Below, in pieces: positions 33,237 through 45,100 of a stretch of DNA of 64,000 bases. The notes below the pieces were generated by a model. It worked only from the letters and a program-made list of their open reading frames with translations, searched no databases and was not told the DNA's origin. Each line of letters opens with the position of its first letter. The first letter of the stretch is position 1. The position numbers and the translations under genes were made by a program. The DNA comes from Rheum nobile (taxonomy: Eukaryota > Streptophyta > Magnoliopsida > Caryophyllales > Polygonaceae), in NCBI GenBank assembly GCA_027886185.1, contig WOAB01000056.1, positions 1,178,001 to 1,242,000 on the forward strand. Direction: 5' to 3'.

Positions 33237-33374
33237 TTAATTAATTAACTTCGCTAGCTAAAACACCAGATTAATTTATTAAAACCAAAAAATAAATTCG
33301 GTGGTTCCCTTTTATGTTCTACTCCCTTTTATACTCTCTTTTATGCTTCTTCTAGGTTTAACTTGTTTATTTTA

Positions 33375-33550
33375 TAGCCTAAATCCTAAAACATAAATCC
33401 TAAACCCTAAAATATAAATCTTAAATCCTATAATATATATAAACCCTACACTCTAAATCCTAAACCTTAAATCCTAAATTCTAACACTCAGATCTTAAAC
33501 TCTAAATCCAAAATTTTAATTATGAATCCTAATTTAGGGTTTAAGATATA
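33375..33550. repeat. Degenerate telomere-like repeat array
   Basis: Around twenty spaced units of CCTAAA/CCCTAAA type (CCTAAATCCTAAAAC, CCTAAACCCTAAAAT, CTCTAAATCCTAAAC), ending with an inverted TTTAGGGTTTAAG. This resembles the Arabidopsis-type telomere repeat CCCTAAA but with many changes and spacers. Confidence 0.65.
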
Positions 33551-34400
33551 AAATAAGCAAGTAAAACCTAAAAGGAATACAATTAGAGAGCAAGAATTTT
33601 GAAGTGATTTTTTGGTGTAGAGAACAAAGTGTGTCTTACACATGCCTTATATGTATTTTACATAATTATATCTTGCTCATAAATAAGTGCTACATGTTGG
33701 TCTTTACATAGAAATTAAGACCAGTCTAATTTTTATTATTATTTTAAAAAGTGCTATCCTGATCACCAAACCAGGCCTTGAAGTTTTCGGAAGAGTCTTC
33801 TGCACCAGAAAAAACCTTTAGATTATACCTTATGACTTGTTGAGTGTAAGAGTACTCAAAGCTGGAAGCCTGGAACCCAACACAGATAAACGACATCATG
33901 TTCAAAACTGGGCCCAAACTACAACAATGGAAACAGAAGTAACTGAAGTTGCCCAAAATTTGGTGAAAAATCCACCCAAAACTTTCATATAAACCACATC
34001 AATTGGCAAAATGGAGCCCAGAAGGGCCCAACTGATATAATTGCGAAAAAAACCCCAAATAAAAAAGAAAAAAAGGGGACAAATTGCTACTTGTGTCAAA
34101 AATAAATAAATTTTTTAATCCTCATACAACATCAGCAAACCGAGAAACCAATCCATCCTAATTTAATTTAATTTGTAATTATGCAAAAATCCATTTGAAA
34201 TGACCTAATCCCCTAATTATTCAATGTCCAAGTATTCCCAAAATTTAGGATTGTTAAGAGTAGCTTTACCATTACTTGTTTGAGAAAGATAAAAGGTTGT
34301 AAATCTATCTACTATGAGTTTATTAGGTGATGGAGTTTATACAATGATTTTTGTTTATAAGTAGTTGATTATGTCATTTCAATAGATAGCATGATTCATG
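33551..34400. other. AT-rich intergenic DNA
   Basis: No gene supported. A 70-codon open frame on minus near 33744-33956 and another at 33902-34099 have no recognisable domain. The right end (34384-34404) resembles the LINE target site of the adjacent array without the LINE. Confidence 0.5.
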
Positions 34401-34529
34401 CTAGGTTTTGCTCATGGTAATTAAGTGCATTATATTGAATTATGCATTAATTTAATGTAATTTTAAATTAAATCTTACATTATGATATAACCATAACTAC
34501 TTGATTATCACCTTTTAAAATATTACTTT

Positions 34530-35060
34530 CAAAAACAGTTTTATCCTTTACCTCCTTTTAGTTGCTACAATCGTTATATTTCTTTGAAATATTTCATCAT
34601 CTTTTTTCAGATCTATAAATGGAATATGTTGTCGTTACCTTTTTTTCACTCCTTAACATATTTTGTCGTGACCTTGTTTAAAACTCCCTCATACATTTTG
34701 TTGTTAACTCTTTTCGATCAACTTCATAAACTTCATGAAAATTTTCTTGTTTCCTCATTTCACCTCCTAGAAACATTTTGTCGTTACTTCGTTTAACTTT
34801 ACATTACATTATGTCGTGTGTTCTTTTGAACTTCATAAACAATTTTATCGTTATCTCCTTTTCACATCATGAAACATTTTGTCGTTATCTCTTTTCATAT
34901 CTGTACATATAATATTTTATCGTTTAGTCATTTCAACTCTATTAAACACTTTTCTGTTACTACTGTTTGACTCCATAAAACATTTTGTCGTTACCTTTGC
35001 TGAACATCTTGAAATATTTCGTCGTCGACTCGCCTCAACAACTCAAATATATTTTCCAAT
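34530..35060 (+). repeat. Degenerate minisatellite of array unit 1
   Basis: The motif AAACATTTTGTCGTTA followed by (C)CTC and TTT recurs roughly every 40-60 bp, about ten times, with much variation between copies. The same block recurs at about 37340-37860, 40170-40690 and 43010-43530. Confidence 0.75.
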
Positions 35061-36000
35061 TAATGACCTTGTTTTAACTTCCCACAGAGTATGTCATTAT
35101 TATTTAGGGTATGTAGTCTCGTCTTAATTGCTAGTCAATCACCTTTTTCATATGTCTAAAGGACAATATTCATCGTTAAGCCTATTGTAATTGCTAATCT
35201 TTTCACTTTTAGAAATACTGTGTCATTATTATCCTTTTCTACCCAACAACAGAGAATGCATAGCTTAAATACGCTAATATATCAGTTATGCAATTGAGAA
35301 TGCATAGCTTAGAATATGAGATAAGCATCTCAAATTTTCATGGGCAACTCCATGTTTCTTTAAGGACATTGATGACATTTATTAGATTATCACCTTTATA
35401 TTCTGACTTAGTGAATTCTAAATGTTAAGTTACAAGCAAGCTTTGTCTTAGCCCAAAGGCCTATGTAACCAATATTGATGTGAACTCACAATATTTAGAT
35501 CTCTCTATCGAGCGATTATTATCTCGTATATATATATTATGTAACCAAATATGGACTCACCATTATTGATTTTTTCGAGTTCTATTTCTCCTCAATCTCC
35601 ATTGTTCTATGTTCGTTTTTTATTATTATAAGCAGTCATCTCCGTTGCATTAATCGGAAGCCGCCCATCAAGTTTATATATTAGGCAAGTTATGTCTCAA
35701 CTTTAGATGTGGGATGAATATTCTAACATCATAGATTGAATTGAATTCTCAATCTGTTAAACCTTCATTTCCATGGTGCCAACTCGCTAAAAAATCTATG
35801 GTGTACTGACAAACCCAACGAATCTAATAACAATTTTGAGAACTAATTTTTTCCTTAAAACGTAGGCGAAAATTGAAACAAGTAAGACTTATATATCTAT
35901 AATTATAGGAATAACCTTTGCAAAGTGGCTTTGATGAACCAAGAAGCATTGGTTGCAGCCGGTGGCAACCACCTTTGGCAATCTGTTCATTGGTCGATCG

Positions 36001-36361
36001 TGTTGGGTTCTGGAGCCTGATAGACTGTACACTAAATCCCAAACTTCAACTATCCAACTCGCTACAGAGTTGGCCGACGGTACGGGGGCAGAGCCCTCGT
36101 TTCGCGTGCAATGCCGCAGGGTCTTTTGTATTGTTGGAAAAAATTTGGGCCTTTTGTATAGACGTGTCTTTTGGGTCTGATTAGGGTTACGATCCTTACC
36201 ATAAATACTCACTTGAGTATTGTAATCGTTATCACAAAATAGTGAAAAAAACCTGGCTTGGTAGCGCCCCCAAACGTAGTCACTTTCTCGTGGTGAAATG
36301 GGTTAACAATTCTCATGTTTTTATTTTCGATTTCTCTCATTACTGCGTTTGAATCCTTACA
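36001..36361 (+). mobile_element. Solo LTR in array unit 1
   Basis: TGTTGGGTTCTGGAG to GAATCCTTACA, 361 bp, flanked by a perfect 5-bp target duplication GATCG (35996-36000, 36362-36366). The U5-like end has GTTAACAATTCTC. Copia-like in style; internal region absent. Confidence 0.85.
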
Positions 36362-36740
36362 GATCGTAGATGCAAAACAAAAGGCTCGTGGAATCCATAA
36401 GCGAGCTTGTTCAATTTTCCAAAAATATGACCAGATGCGTCTGTTATCTCACATGAGAAAACATAGACATAGAAGAGAGATGAGATAAAAGAAAGGTTAA
36501 AAACAATGTCAAAACAATAAAAAATGAGTAAATTTTAAGGAGTATTTTTGACAGGTTAATAAAGGTGATGTTTTTCTAGATGACATTTAACATTACTCTT
36601 TTCTTCTTAATTTGTATACCATACATGACATAATGTTTAGCATTCACTGCAACAAATATGTCATTGAAATCATGTGTGGTACTAGTTGGGCAATATAGGA
36701 AAAAGTGTTCCACTACAATAGATAGCAGGATGCATGCTAG

Positions 36741-37200
36741 CTTTTTTTTGAAATGTTAAAGTTACTATTAAGGATGAAAAGAAGACATTATAAAAGAGTT
36801 AACCAACATAAATACTGGATAATTTCAATCAAACCCCTATCAAAAGTCGGCAACAAGATCACAAGGGAATCAACAATTCATAGATCAGAATGTTGCATGA
36901 GTAACACAAAACAGGGGGGGACGTTAGTCTTTAAGTATCATCCTGTGCCAACTATTATCTTGCCTTGTCCGGAACTTGACACACCAAATGAGCCGAGTCT
37001 TAGCAAGATCAACACTCCTCTTGGCACATTCTTCTTCCTGAATAAGCTCATTGTTGAAAGATTTGTTGTTTCTGGCATTCCAAATCTCGTATACACTTGT
37101 CGTGAAGAAGTCTAGACGAACTTTGAAGAGAGCCGAGTTGTGGCGGGTACTAGATGTAATCCAACAGAGCCAATTCTCCAGATCAGGGACGAGATAGGAA
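36741..37200 (-). mobile_element. 5'-truncated LINE in array unit 1
   Basis: Flanked by ATGCATGCTAG (36730-36740) and ATGCATGTTAG (37201-37211). On minus it encodes the C-terminal zinc-binding part of a LINE reverse transcriptase (RLDFFTTSVYEIWNARNNKS) and ends in an A tract. Confidence 0.85.
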
Positions 37201-38852
37201 ATGCATGTTAGGTTTTGCTCATGGTAATTAAGTGCATTTATATTGAATCATGCATTAATGCATGATTTAATGTACTTTTGAATTAAATCTTACATTATGA
37301 TGTAACCATAACTACTTGATTATCACCTTTTAAAATGTTACTTTCAAAAACAATTTTATCCTTTACTTCCTTTTAGTTGCTGCAATCGTTATATTTCTTT
37401 GAAATATTTCATCATCTTTTTCATATCTATAAATGGAATATTTTGTCGTTACCTCTTTTTCACTCCTTAAGATATTTTGTCGTGACCTTGTTTAAAACTC
37501 CCTGATACATTTTGTCGTTAACTTTTTTCGATCAACTTCATGAAAATTTTCTTGTTACCTCATTTCACCTCCTAGAAACATTTTGCCGTTACTTCATTTA
37601 ACTGTACATTACGTTATGTCGTGTGTTCTTTTGAACTTCGTAAACAATTTTGTCGTTATCTCCTTTTCACATCATGAAACATTTTGACGTTATCTCTTTT
37701 TATATCAGTACATATAATATTTTATCGTTTAGTCATTTCAACTCTATTAAACACTTTTCTGTTACTACTGTTTAACTCCATGAAACATTTTATCGTTACC
37801 TTTGCTGAACATCCTGAAATATTTTGTCGTCGACTCGCCTCAACAACTCAAATATATTTTCCAATTAATGACCTTGTTTTAACTTCCCACAGAGTATGTC
37901 ATTATTATTTAGGGCATGTAGTCTCGTCTTAATTGCTGGTCAATCACCTTTTTTCGTATGTCTAAAAGACAATATTCATCGTTAAGCCTATTGTAATCGC
38001 TAATCTTTTCACTTTTAGAAATAATGTGTCATTGTTATCCTTTTCTACCCAGCGACAAAGAATGCATGGCTTAAATACGCTAATATATCAGTTATGCAAT
38101 TGATTTCCAGGAAAATATGTCAGATAATTAATTATTTTCAAAAAAAACCTAACACATCTATTTTAGAATATGAGATAAGCATATCAACTTTTCATGGGCA
38201 ACTCCATGTTTCTGTAAGGGCATTGATGACATTTATTAGATTATCACCTTTAAATTCTAACTTGGTGAATCCTAAATGTTAAGTTACAAGCAAGCTTTGT
38301 CTTAGCCCAAAGGCCTATGTAACCAATATTGATGTGAACTCACAATATTTAGATCTCTCTATCAAGTTGTTATTATCTCGTATATATGATGTAACCAAAT
38401 ATGGACTCACCATTATCGATTTTTTTGAGTTCTGTTTCTCCTCAAATTCCATTGTTCTTTGTTCGATTTTTTTTATTATAAGAAGTCATCTATGTTGCAT
38501 TAATCGGAAGCCGCCCATCAAGTTTATATACTAGACAAGTTATGTCTCAACTTTAGATGTGGGATGAATATTCTAACATCATAGATTGAATTGAATTCTC
38601 AATCTGTTAAACCTTCATTTCAATGGTGACAACTCGCTCAAAAATCTCCGGTGTACTGACAAACCCCATGAATCTAATAACAATTTTGAGAACTAATTTT
38701 TGTCCTTGAAACTTAGGAAAAAACTGAAACAAGTAAGACCTATATATCTATAATTACAGGAATAACCTTTGCAAAGTGGATTTGATGAACCAAGAAGCAT
38801 TGGTTGCAGCCAGTGGCAACAGCCTTTGGCAATTTGTTCATTGGTTGATTGT

Positions 38853-39213
38853 ATTGGGTTATGGAGTCTGATGGACTGTACACAAAAGCCCAAACTTCAA
38901 CTATCCAACTCGCTGCTGAGTTGGCTGGGGGTACGAGGGCGGATCCCCTATTTCGCGTGCAACGCATACGAGGTCTTTTGTATTGTTGGGAAATTTTTGG
39001 GCCTTTTGTACGGACGTGTCTTTTGGGTCTGATTAGGGTTTCGATCCTTACCATATATACTCACTTGAGTATTGTAATCATTATCACAAAATAGTGAAAA
39101 AAACCTGGCATGGTAGCGCCCCCAAACGTAGTCACATTCTCGTGATGAACTGGGTTAACAATTCTCGTGTTTTTATTTTCAGTTTCTCTCATTATTGCGT
39201 TTGAATCCATACA
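38853..39213 (+). mobile_element. Solo LTR in array unit 2
   Basis: Copy of the LTR at 36001. Left flank has GATTG in place of GATCG; the LTR begins TATTGGGTT, a decayed TG end. Right flank GATCG kept. Confidence 0.8.
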
Positions 39214-39592
39214 GATCGTAGATTCAAAATAAAAGGCTCGTGGAATCCATAAGCGAGCTTGTTCAAGTTTCCAAAAATATGACCAGATCCGTTTGTTATC
39301 TCACATGAGAAAACGTAGAAATAGAAGAGAGATGAGATTAAAGAAAGGTTAAAAAGAATGTCAAGACAATAAAAAATGAGTAAATTTTATGGAGTATTTT
39401 TGACAGGTTAATAATGGTGATGTTTTTCTAGATGACATTCAACATTACTCTTTTCCTCTTAATTTGTATACCATACATGACATAATGTTTAGCATTCGCT
39501 GTAACAAATATGTCATTGAAATCATGTGTGGTACTGGTAGGGCAATATAGGAAAAAGTGTTCCACTACAATAGATAGCAGGATGCATGCTAG

Positions 39593-40051
39593 TTTTTTTT
39601 GAAGTGTTAAAGTTACTATTAAGGATGAAAAGAAGACATTATAAAAGAGTTAACCAACATAAAGACTGGATAATTTCAATCAAACCCCTATCAAAAGTGG
39701 GTAACAAGATCACAAGGGAATCAACAATTCATAGATCAGAATGTTGCATGAGTAACACAAAACAGGGGGGGACGTTAGTCTTTAAGTATCATCCTGTGCC
39801 AACTATTATCTTGCCTTGTCCGGAACTTGACACACCAAATGAGCCGAGTATTAGCAAGATCAACACTCCTCTCGGCACATTCTTCTTCCTGAATAAGCTC
39901 ATTGTTGAAAGATTTGTTGTTTCTGGCATTCCAAATCTCGTACACACTTGTCGTGAAGAAGTCTAGACGAACTTTGAAGAGAGCCGAGTTGTGGCGGGTA
40001 CTAGATGCAATCTTGCGGAGCCAATTCTCGAGATCAAGGACGAGATAGGAA
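39593..40051 (-). mobile_element. 5'-truncated LINE in array unit 2
   Basis: Perfect target copies ATGCATGCTAG at 39582-39592 and 40052-40062. Encodes the same reverse-transcriptase C-terminus, with one open frame of 108 codons that runs into the flank. Confidence 0.88.
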
Positions 40052-41679
40052 ATGCATGCTAGGTTTTGCTCATGGTAATTAAGCGTATTATATTGAATCA
40101 TGCATTAATGCATGATTTAATTTATTTTTGAATTAAATCTTACCTTATGATGTAACCATAACTACTTGATTATCACCTTTTAAAATTTTACTTTCAAAAA
40201 CAATTTTATCCTTTATCTCCTTTTAGTTGTTGCAATCGTTATATTTCTTTGAAATATTTCATCATCTTTTTTTCAGATCTATAAATGGAATATTTTGTCA
40301 TGACCTTGTTTAAAACTCCCTCATACATTTTGTCGTTAACTATTTTCGATCAACTTCATGAACTTCATGAAAATTTTCTTGTTACCTCATTTCACCTCCT
40401 AGAAATATTTTGTCGTTACTTCGTTTAACTTTACATTACGTTATGTCGTGTTTTCTTTTGAACTTCGTAAACAATTTTGCCGTTGTATTCTTTTCACATC
40501 ATGAAACATTTTGTCGTTATCTCTTTTCATATCAGTACATATAATATTATATCGTGTAGTCATTTCAACTCTATTAAACACTTTTCTATTACTACTGTTT
40601 GACTCCATAAAATATTTTGTCATTACCTTTGCTAAACATCCTGAAATATTTCGTCGTCGACTCACCTCAACAACTCAAATATATTTTCCAATTAATGACC
40701 TTGTTTTAACTTCCCACAGAGTATGTCATTATTATTTAGGGCATGTAGTCTCGTCTTAATTGTTGGTCAATCACCTTTTTTTCATATGTCTAAAGGACAA
40801 TATTCATCATTAAGCCTATTGTGATTGCTAATCTTTTCACTTTTAGAAATAATGTGTCATTATTATCCTTTTCTACCCAGCGACAGAGAATGCATGGCTT
40901 AAATACGCTAATATATCAGTTATGCAACTGATTTCCAGGAAAATATGTCAGATATTTAATTATTTTCAAAAAACCCTAACACGTCTATTTTAGAATATGA
41001 GATAAGCATATCAATTTTTTCATGGGCAACTCCATGTTTCTTTAAGGGCATTGATGACATTTATTAGATTATCACCTTTAAATTCTAACTTAGTGAATCC
41101 TAAATGTTAAGTTACAAGCAAGTTTTGTCTTAGCCCAAAGGCCTATGTAACCAATATTGATGTGAACTCACAATATTTAGATCTCTCTATCAAGCTGTTA
41201 GCATCTCGTATATATGATGTAACCAAATATGGACTCACCATTATCGATTTTTTCGAGTTCTGTTTCTCCACAATCTCCATTGTTCTTTGTTCATTTTTTT
41301 AATTATAAGAAGTCATCTCCGTTGCATTAATCGGAAGCCACCCATCAAGTTTATATATTAGGCAAGTTATGTCTCAACTTTAGATGTGTGATGAATATTC
41401 TAACATCATAGATTGAATTGAGTTCTCAATCTGTTAAACCTTTATTTCAATTATGACAACTCGCTCAAAAATCTCTGGTGTACTGACAAACCCCACGAAT
41501 CTAATAACAATTTTGAGAATAGTTTTTTCCCCTTGAAACTTAGGCAAAAACTGAAACAAGTAAGACCTATATATCTATAATTATAGGAATAACCTTTGCA
41601 AAGTGGCTTTGATGAACCAAGAAGCATTGGTTGCAGCCGGTGGCAACTACCTTTGACAATCTGTTCATTGGTCGATTGT

Positions 41680-42040
41680 GTTGGGTTATGGAGTCTGATG
41701 GACTGTACACAAAAGCCCAAACTTCAACTATCCAACTCGCTACTGAGTTAGTCGGGGGTACGAGGGCGGATCCCCCGTTTCGCGTGCAATGCATGCGGGG
41801 TCTTTTGTACTGTTGGGAAATTTTTGGGCCTTTTGTACGGACGTGTCTTTTGGGTCTGATTAGGGTTTCGATCCTTACCATATATACTCACTTGAGTATT
41901 GTAATCGTTATCACAAAATAGTGAAAAAAAACCTGGCATGGTAACGCCCCCAGACGTAGTCACATTCTCGTGACGAAGTGGGTTAACAATTCTCGTGTTT
42001 TTATTTTCAATTTCTCTCATTATTGCGTTTGAATCCATAC
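41680..42040 (+). mobile_element. Solo LTR in array unit 3
   Basis: Copy of the LTR at 36001, TGTTGGGTTATGG to CCATACA, with GATTG on the left and GATCG on the right. Confidence 0.8.
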
Positions 42041-42420
42041 AGATCGTAGATTCAAAATAAAAGGCTCGTGGAATCCATAAGCGAGCTTGTTCAAGTTTCC
42101 AAAAATATGACCAGATCCGTTTGTTATCTCACATGAGAAAACGTAGACATAGAAGAGAGATGAGATTAAAGAAAGGTTAAAAAGAATGTCAAGACAACAA
42201 AAAATGAGTAAATTTTATGGAGTATTTTTGACAGGTTAATAATGGTGATGTTTTTCTAGATGACATTCAACATTACTTTTTTTCTCTTAATTTGTATACC
42301 ATACATGACATAATGTTTAGCATTCACTGCAACAAATATGTCATTGAAATCATGTGTGGTAGTGGTTGGGCAATATAGGAAAAAGTGTTCCACTACAATA
42401 GATAGCATGATGCATGCTAG

Positions 42421-42882
42421 TTTTTTTTTTAATGTTAAAGTTACTATTAAGGATGAAAAGAAGACATTACAAGAGAGTTAACCAGCATAAAGACATGATA
42501 ATTTCAATCAAACCCCTATCAAAAGTGGATAACAAGATCACAAGGGAATCAACAATTCATAGATCAAAATGTTGCATCAGTAACACAAAACGGGGGGGGG
42601 GGACGTTAGTCTTTAAGTACCATTGTGCGCCAACTATTATCTTGCCTTGTCCGGAACTTGACACACCAAATGTGCCGAGTCTTAGCAAGATCAACACTCC
42701 TCTTGGCACATTCTTCTTCCTGAATAAGCTCATTGTTGAAAGATTTGTTGTGTCTGGCATTCCAAATCTCGTACACAGTTGTCATGAAGAAGTCTAGACG
42801 AACTTTGAAGAGAGCCGAGTTGTGGCAGGTACTAGATACAATCCTGCGGAGCCACTTCTCGAGATCAAGGACGAGACAGGAA
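42421..42882 (-). mobile_element. 5'-truncated LINE in array unit 3
   Basis: Perfect target copies ATGCATGCTAG at 42410-42420 and 42883-42893. Carries a G-run expansion at about 42592-42601 compared with the other copies. Confidence 0.88.
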
Positions 42883-43719
42883 ATGCATGCTAGGTTTTGC
42901 TCATGGTAATTAAGCACATTATATTGAATCATGCATTAATGCATGATTTAATGTAATTTTGAATTAAATCTTACCTTATGATGTAACCATAACTACTTGA
43001 TTATCACCTTTTAAAATTTTACTTTCAAAAACATTTTTAACCTTTACCTCCTTTTAGTTGCTGCAATCGTTATATTTTTTTGAAATATTTCATCATCCTT
43101 TTTCATATCTATAAATGGAATATTTTGTCATTACCTCTTTTTCACTCCTTAAGATATTTTGTCGTGACCTTGTTTAAAACTCCCTGATACATTTTGTCGT
43201 TAACTCTTTTCGATCAACTTCATGAAAATTTTCTTGTTACCTCATTTCACCTCCTAGTAACATTTTGTCGTTACTTCGTTTAACTTTACATTACGTTATG
43301 TCGTGTGTTCTTTTGAACTTCGTAAACAATTTTGTCGTTATCTCCTTTTCACATCATGAAACATTTTGTCGTTATCTCTTTTCATATCAGTACATATAAT
43401 ATTTTATCGTTTAGTCATTTCAACTCTATTAAACACTTTTCTGTTACTATTGTTTGACTCTATAAAGCATTTGTCATTACCTTTGTTGAACATCCTACAA
43501 TATTTCGCCGTCGACTCGCCTCAACAACTCAAATATGTTCTTTCAATTAATGACCTCATTTTAACTTCCCACATGTATCTCATTATTATTTAGGGCATGC
43601 AGTCTCAGTCGATGGTTAATCACCTTTTTTCATATGTCGAAAGGACAAAATATGTATAATCTTAGAGTTTGAACTACTCGATCTATTTACCATTTAATAT
43701 ACATATATTGGGACACAAA

Positions 43720-44500
43720 ACCAAGGACCATATAATGCGGCAGCCCTAGGGCTAGCAAGAAGGCGGCCTCGTCGACGACTCCCAGCCACTACAAGAAAGG
43801 GCAGATGGTGCTCCGTAGCAAGACCAAGGACTAGCAACAACGATCCGCACCCCCTGAACCCCATCTGAAAGAGTCGTCGACAGTTGTTGATCAGGGAGCC
43901 ATTTTATCAACAAAATCTCCGGTCACTGATCTGAATGATTTCCAGCTGAATCTCCATGGTAAGGCTGCATTGTTAGGCACTAAGCAGGGCGACCTCGGCA
44001 ACCCCAACCCCATCGAGTATGGTGTTGGAAGGAGTCGTTCCTATAGTGAAGCGGTCGCCGGAAATAAACAACTGCTGAATGGGGCAAAAGTCCATCAAGT
44101 CCCAGGAATTAATGAAGACTTGGTGAAGCTAGAGCCAGGTGATGTGGTGGAAACCACTAAACACTGGTCTTCTATCGCCTTCTCAACTCTGCCACTATGG
44201 GTGAATCTCCCTGATCTAGACCTTCGATTCTGGTCCATTGAAGCTCTGAGCAAGATTGGTACGAGCCTGGGCAAACCAATCACCACAGATAAAGTCACCC
44301 ATGGATGGGGATGTGTCTCGTTTGCTAGAATTTTGGTTGAGATGGATGCAAAACATGTTGCGATAACACATCAATATCAAGGCTCCTGATGGTGTAGTTT
44401 GTAAACAAGAAATTCAAGTTGAATGGAAACCCTGGTCATGTACTTCTTGCAACTCCTTTGGCCATAAAGAGGGGCAATGCAACTCTGTGAATGTTCCCTG
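43720..44500 (+). pseudogene. LINE ORF1 remnant (DUF4283 and zinc knuckle)
   Basis: A frame at 43970-44389 has LPLWVNLPDLDLRFWSIEAL and SFARILVEMD, typical of the DUF4283 region in plant LINE ORF1 proteins. After a stop/frameshift near 44389 comes WKPWSCTSCNSFGHKEGQC, the zinc knuckle. Broken, so a pseudogene. The 5' boundary is uncertain. Confidence 0.8.
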
Positions 44501-44861
44501 GACAATTAAGGGACATAGAGTGAAGAGAATGTGGAGGGAAAAGCTCCCCCCACATAGATTGTTCAACCCCAACTCCTCCCAACAAGCAACTCACTAAACC
44601 TCCTAGCTATGCATGGAAGAAGGTCACACAAGGCAAGAATCCGTAGACCCTGAAATTAATTAATAGTGACCAACAACAACACCATTCAGCCTATGAGCTT
44701 CAACACAAGGTTGGTACGATGGAGGAGATTGATTCACACATGAAATCCTCAATCGAAAAGATGGCTGGAAAGATAGTTGTGGTCCTCAAAGCTGATACAA
44801 GTGCCACTAGAGCAGCAGATAAAGCTGTAGTAACCACACCTTCCAAACCTCCCAATGAATA

Positions 44862-45100
44862 GGTTCGTCACAGGAGCGTGGAACATTCGGGGTTGCACTG
44901 ACCTCGAAAAATGTAGAGAATTAGTGAAGCTAATTAAAGATTATAGCATTTCTTTTTTGGGAGTTCTTGAAACACGAATCAGAGGCGAGAAGATTGACAC
45001 CATTAGTAAAAAGTTTTTGGGCAACTGAAGGCATGTTCATATGGAAGCCTTGGGAACAACTACAGAATCTGGATCACGTGGGATCCTCAAAGCGCTACTA
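44862..45100 (+). pseudogene. LINE ORF2 start (endonuclease) remnant
   Basis: Begins MNRFVTGAWNIRGCTD and continues LGVLETRIRGEKID, then after a stop YRIWITWDP; this is the N-terminal APE-type endonuclease of plant L1-like elements. It breaks off at a junction with copia sequence near 45100. Confidence 0.8.

Larger units (their letters stand above)
34401..43647. repeat. Macro-tandem array, unit about 2.83 kb, 3.3 copies
   Basis: The landmark (C/T)TAGGTTTTGCTCATGG starts at 34401, 37208, 40059 and 42890, giving units of 2807, 2851 and 2831 bp and a fourth partial unit to about 43647. Each full unit holds, in order, a degenerate minisatellite, a 361-bp solo LTR and a ~460-bp LINE fragment. The copies look well over 90% identical by eye. 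No gene of its own is visible; the many short frames come from repeats. Confidence 0.92.

Noticed and set aside
35824..36212. Several 70-100-codon frames around the solo LTRs (35824-36212, 38693-39094, 41451-42038)
   Set aside because: They lie in the LTR and flanks, recur with each array unit, shift frames between copies and match no domain.
34401..43647. Macro-tandem unit as a tandem Helitron array (unit landmark ends in CTAG)
   Set aside because: The CTAG belongs to the LINE target copy ATGCATGCTAG; there is no GC-rich hairpin just before it and no TC start.
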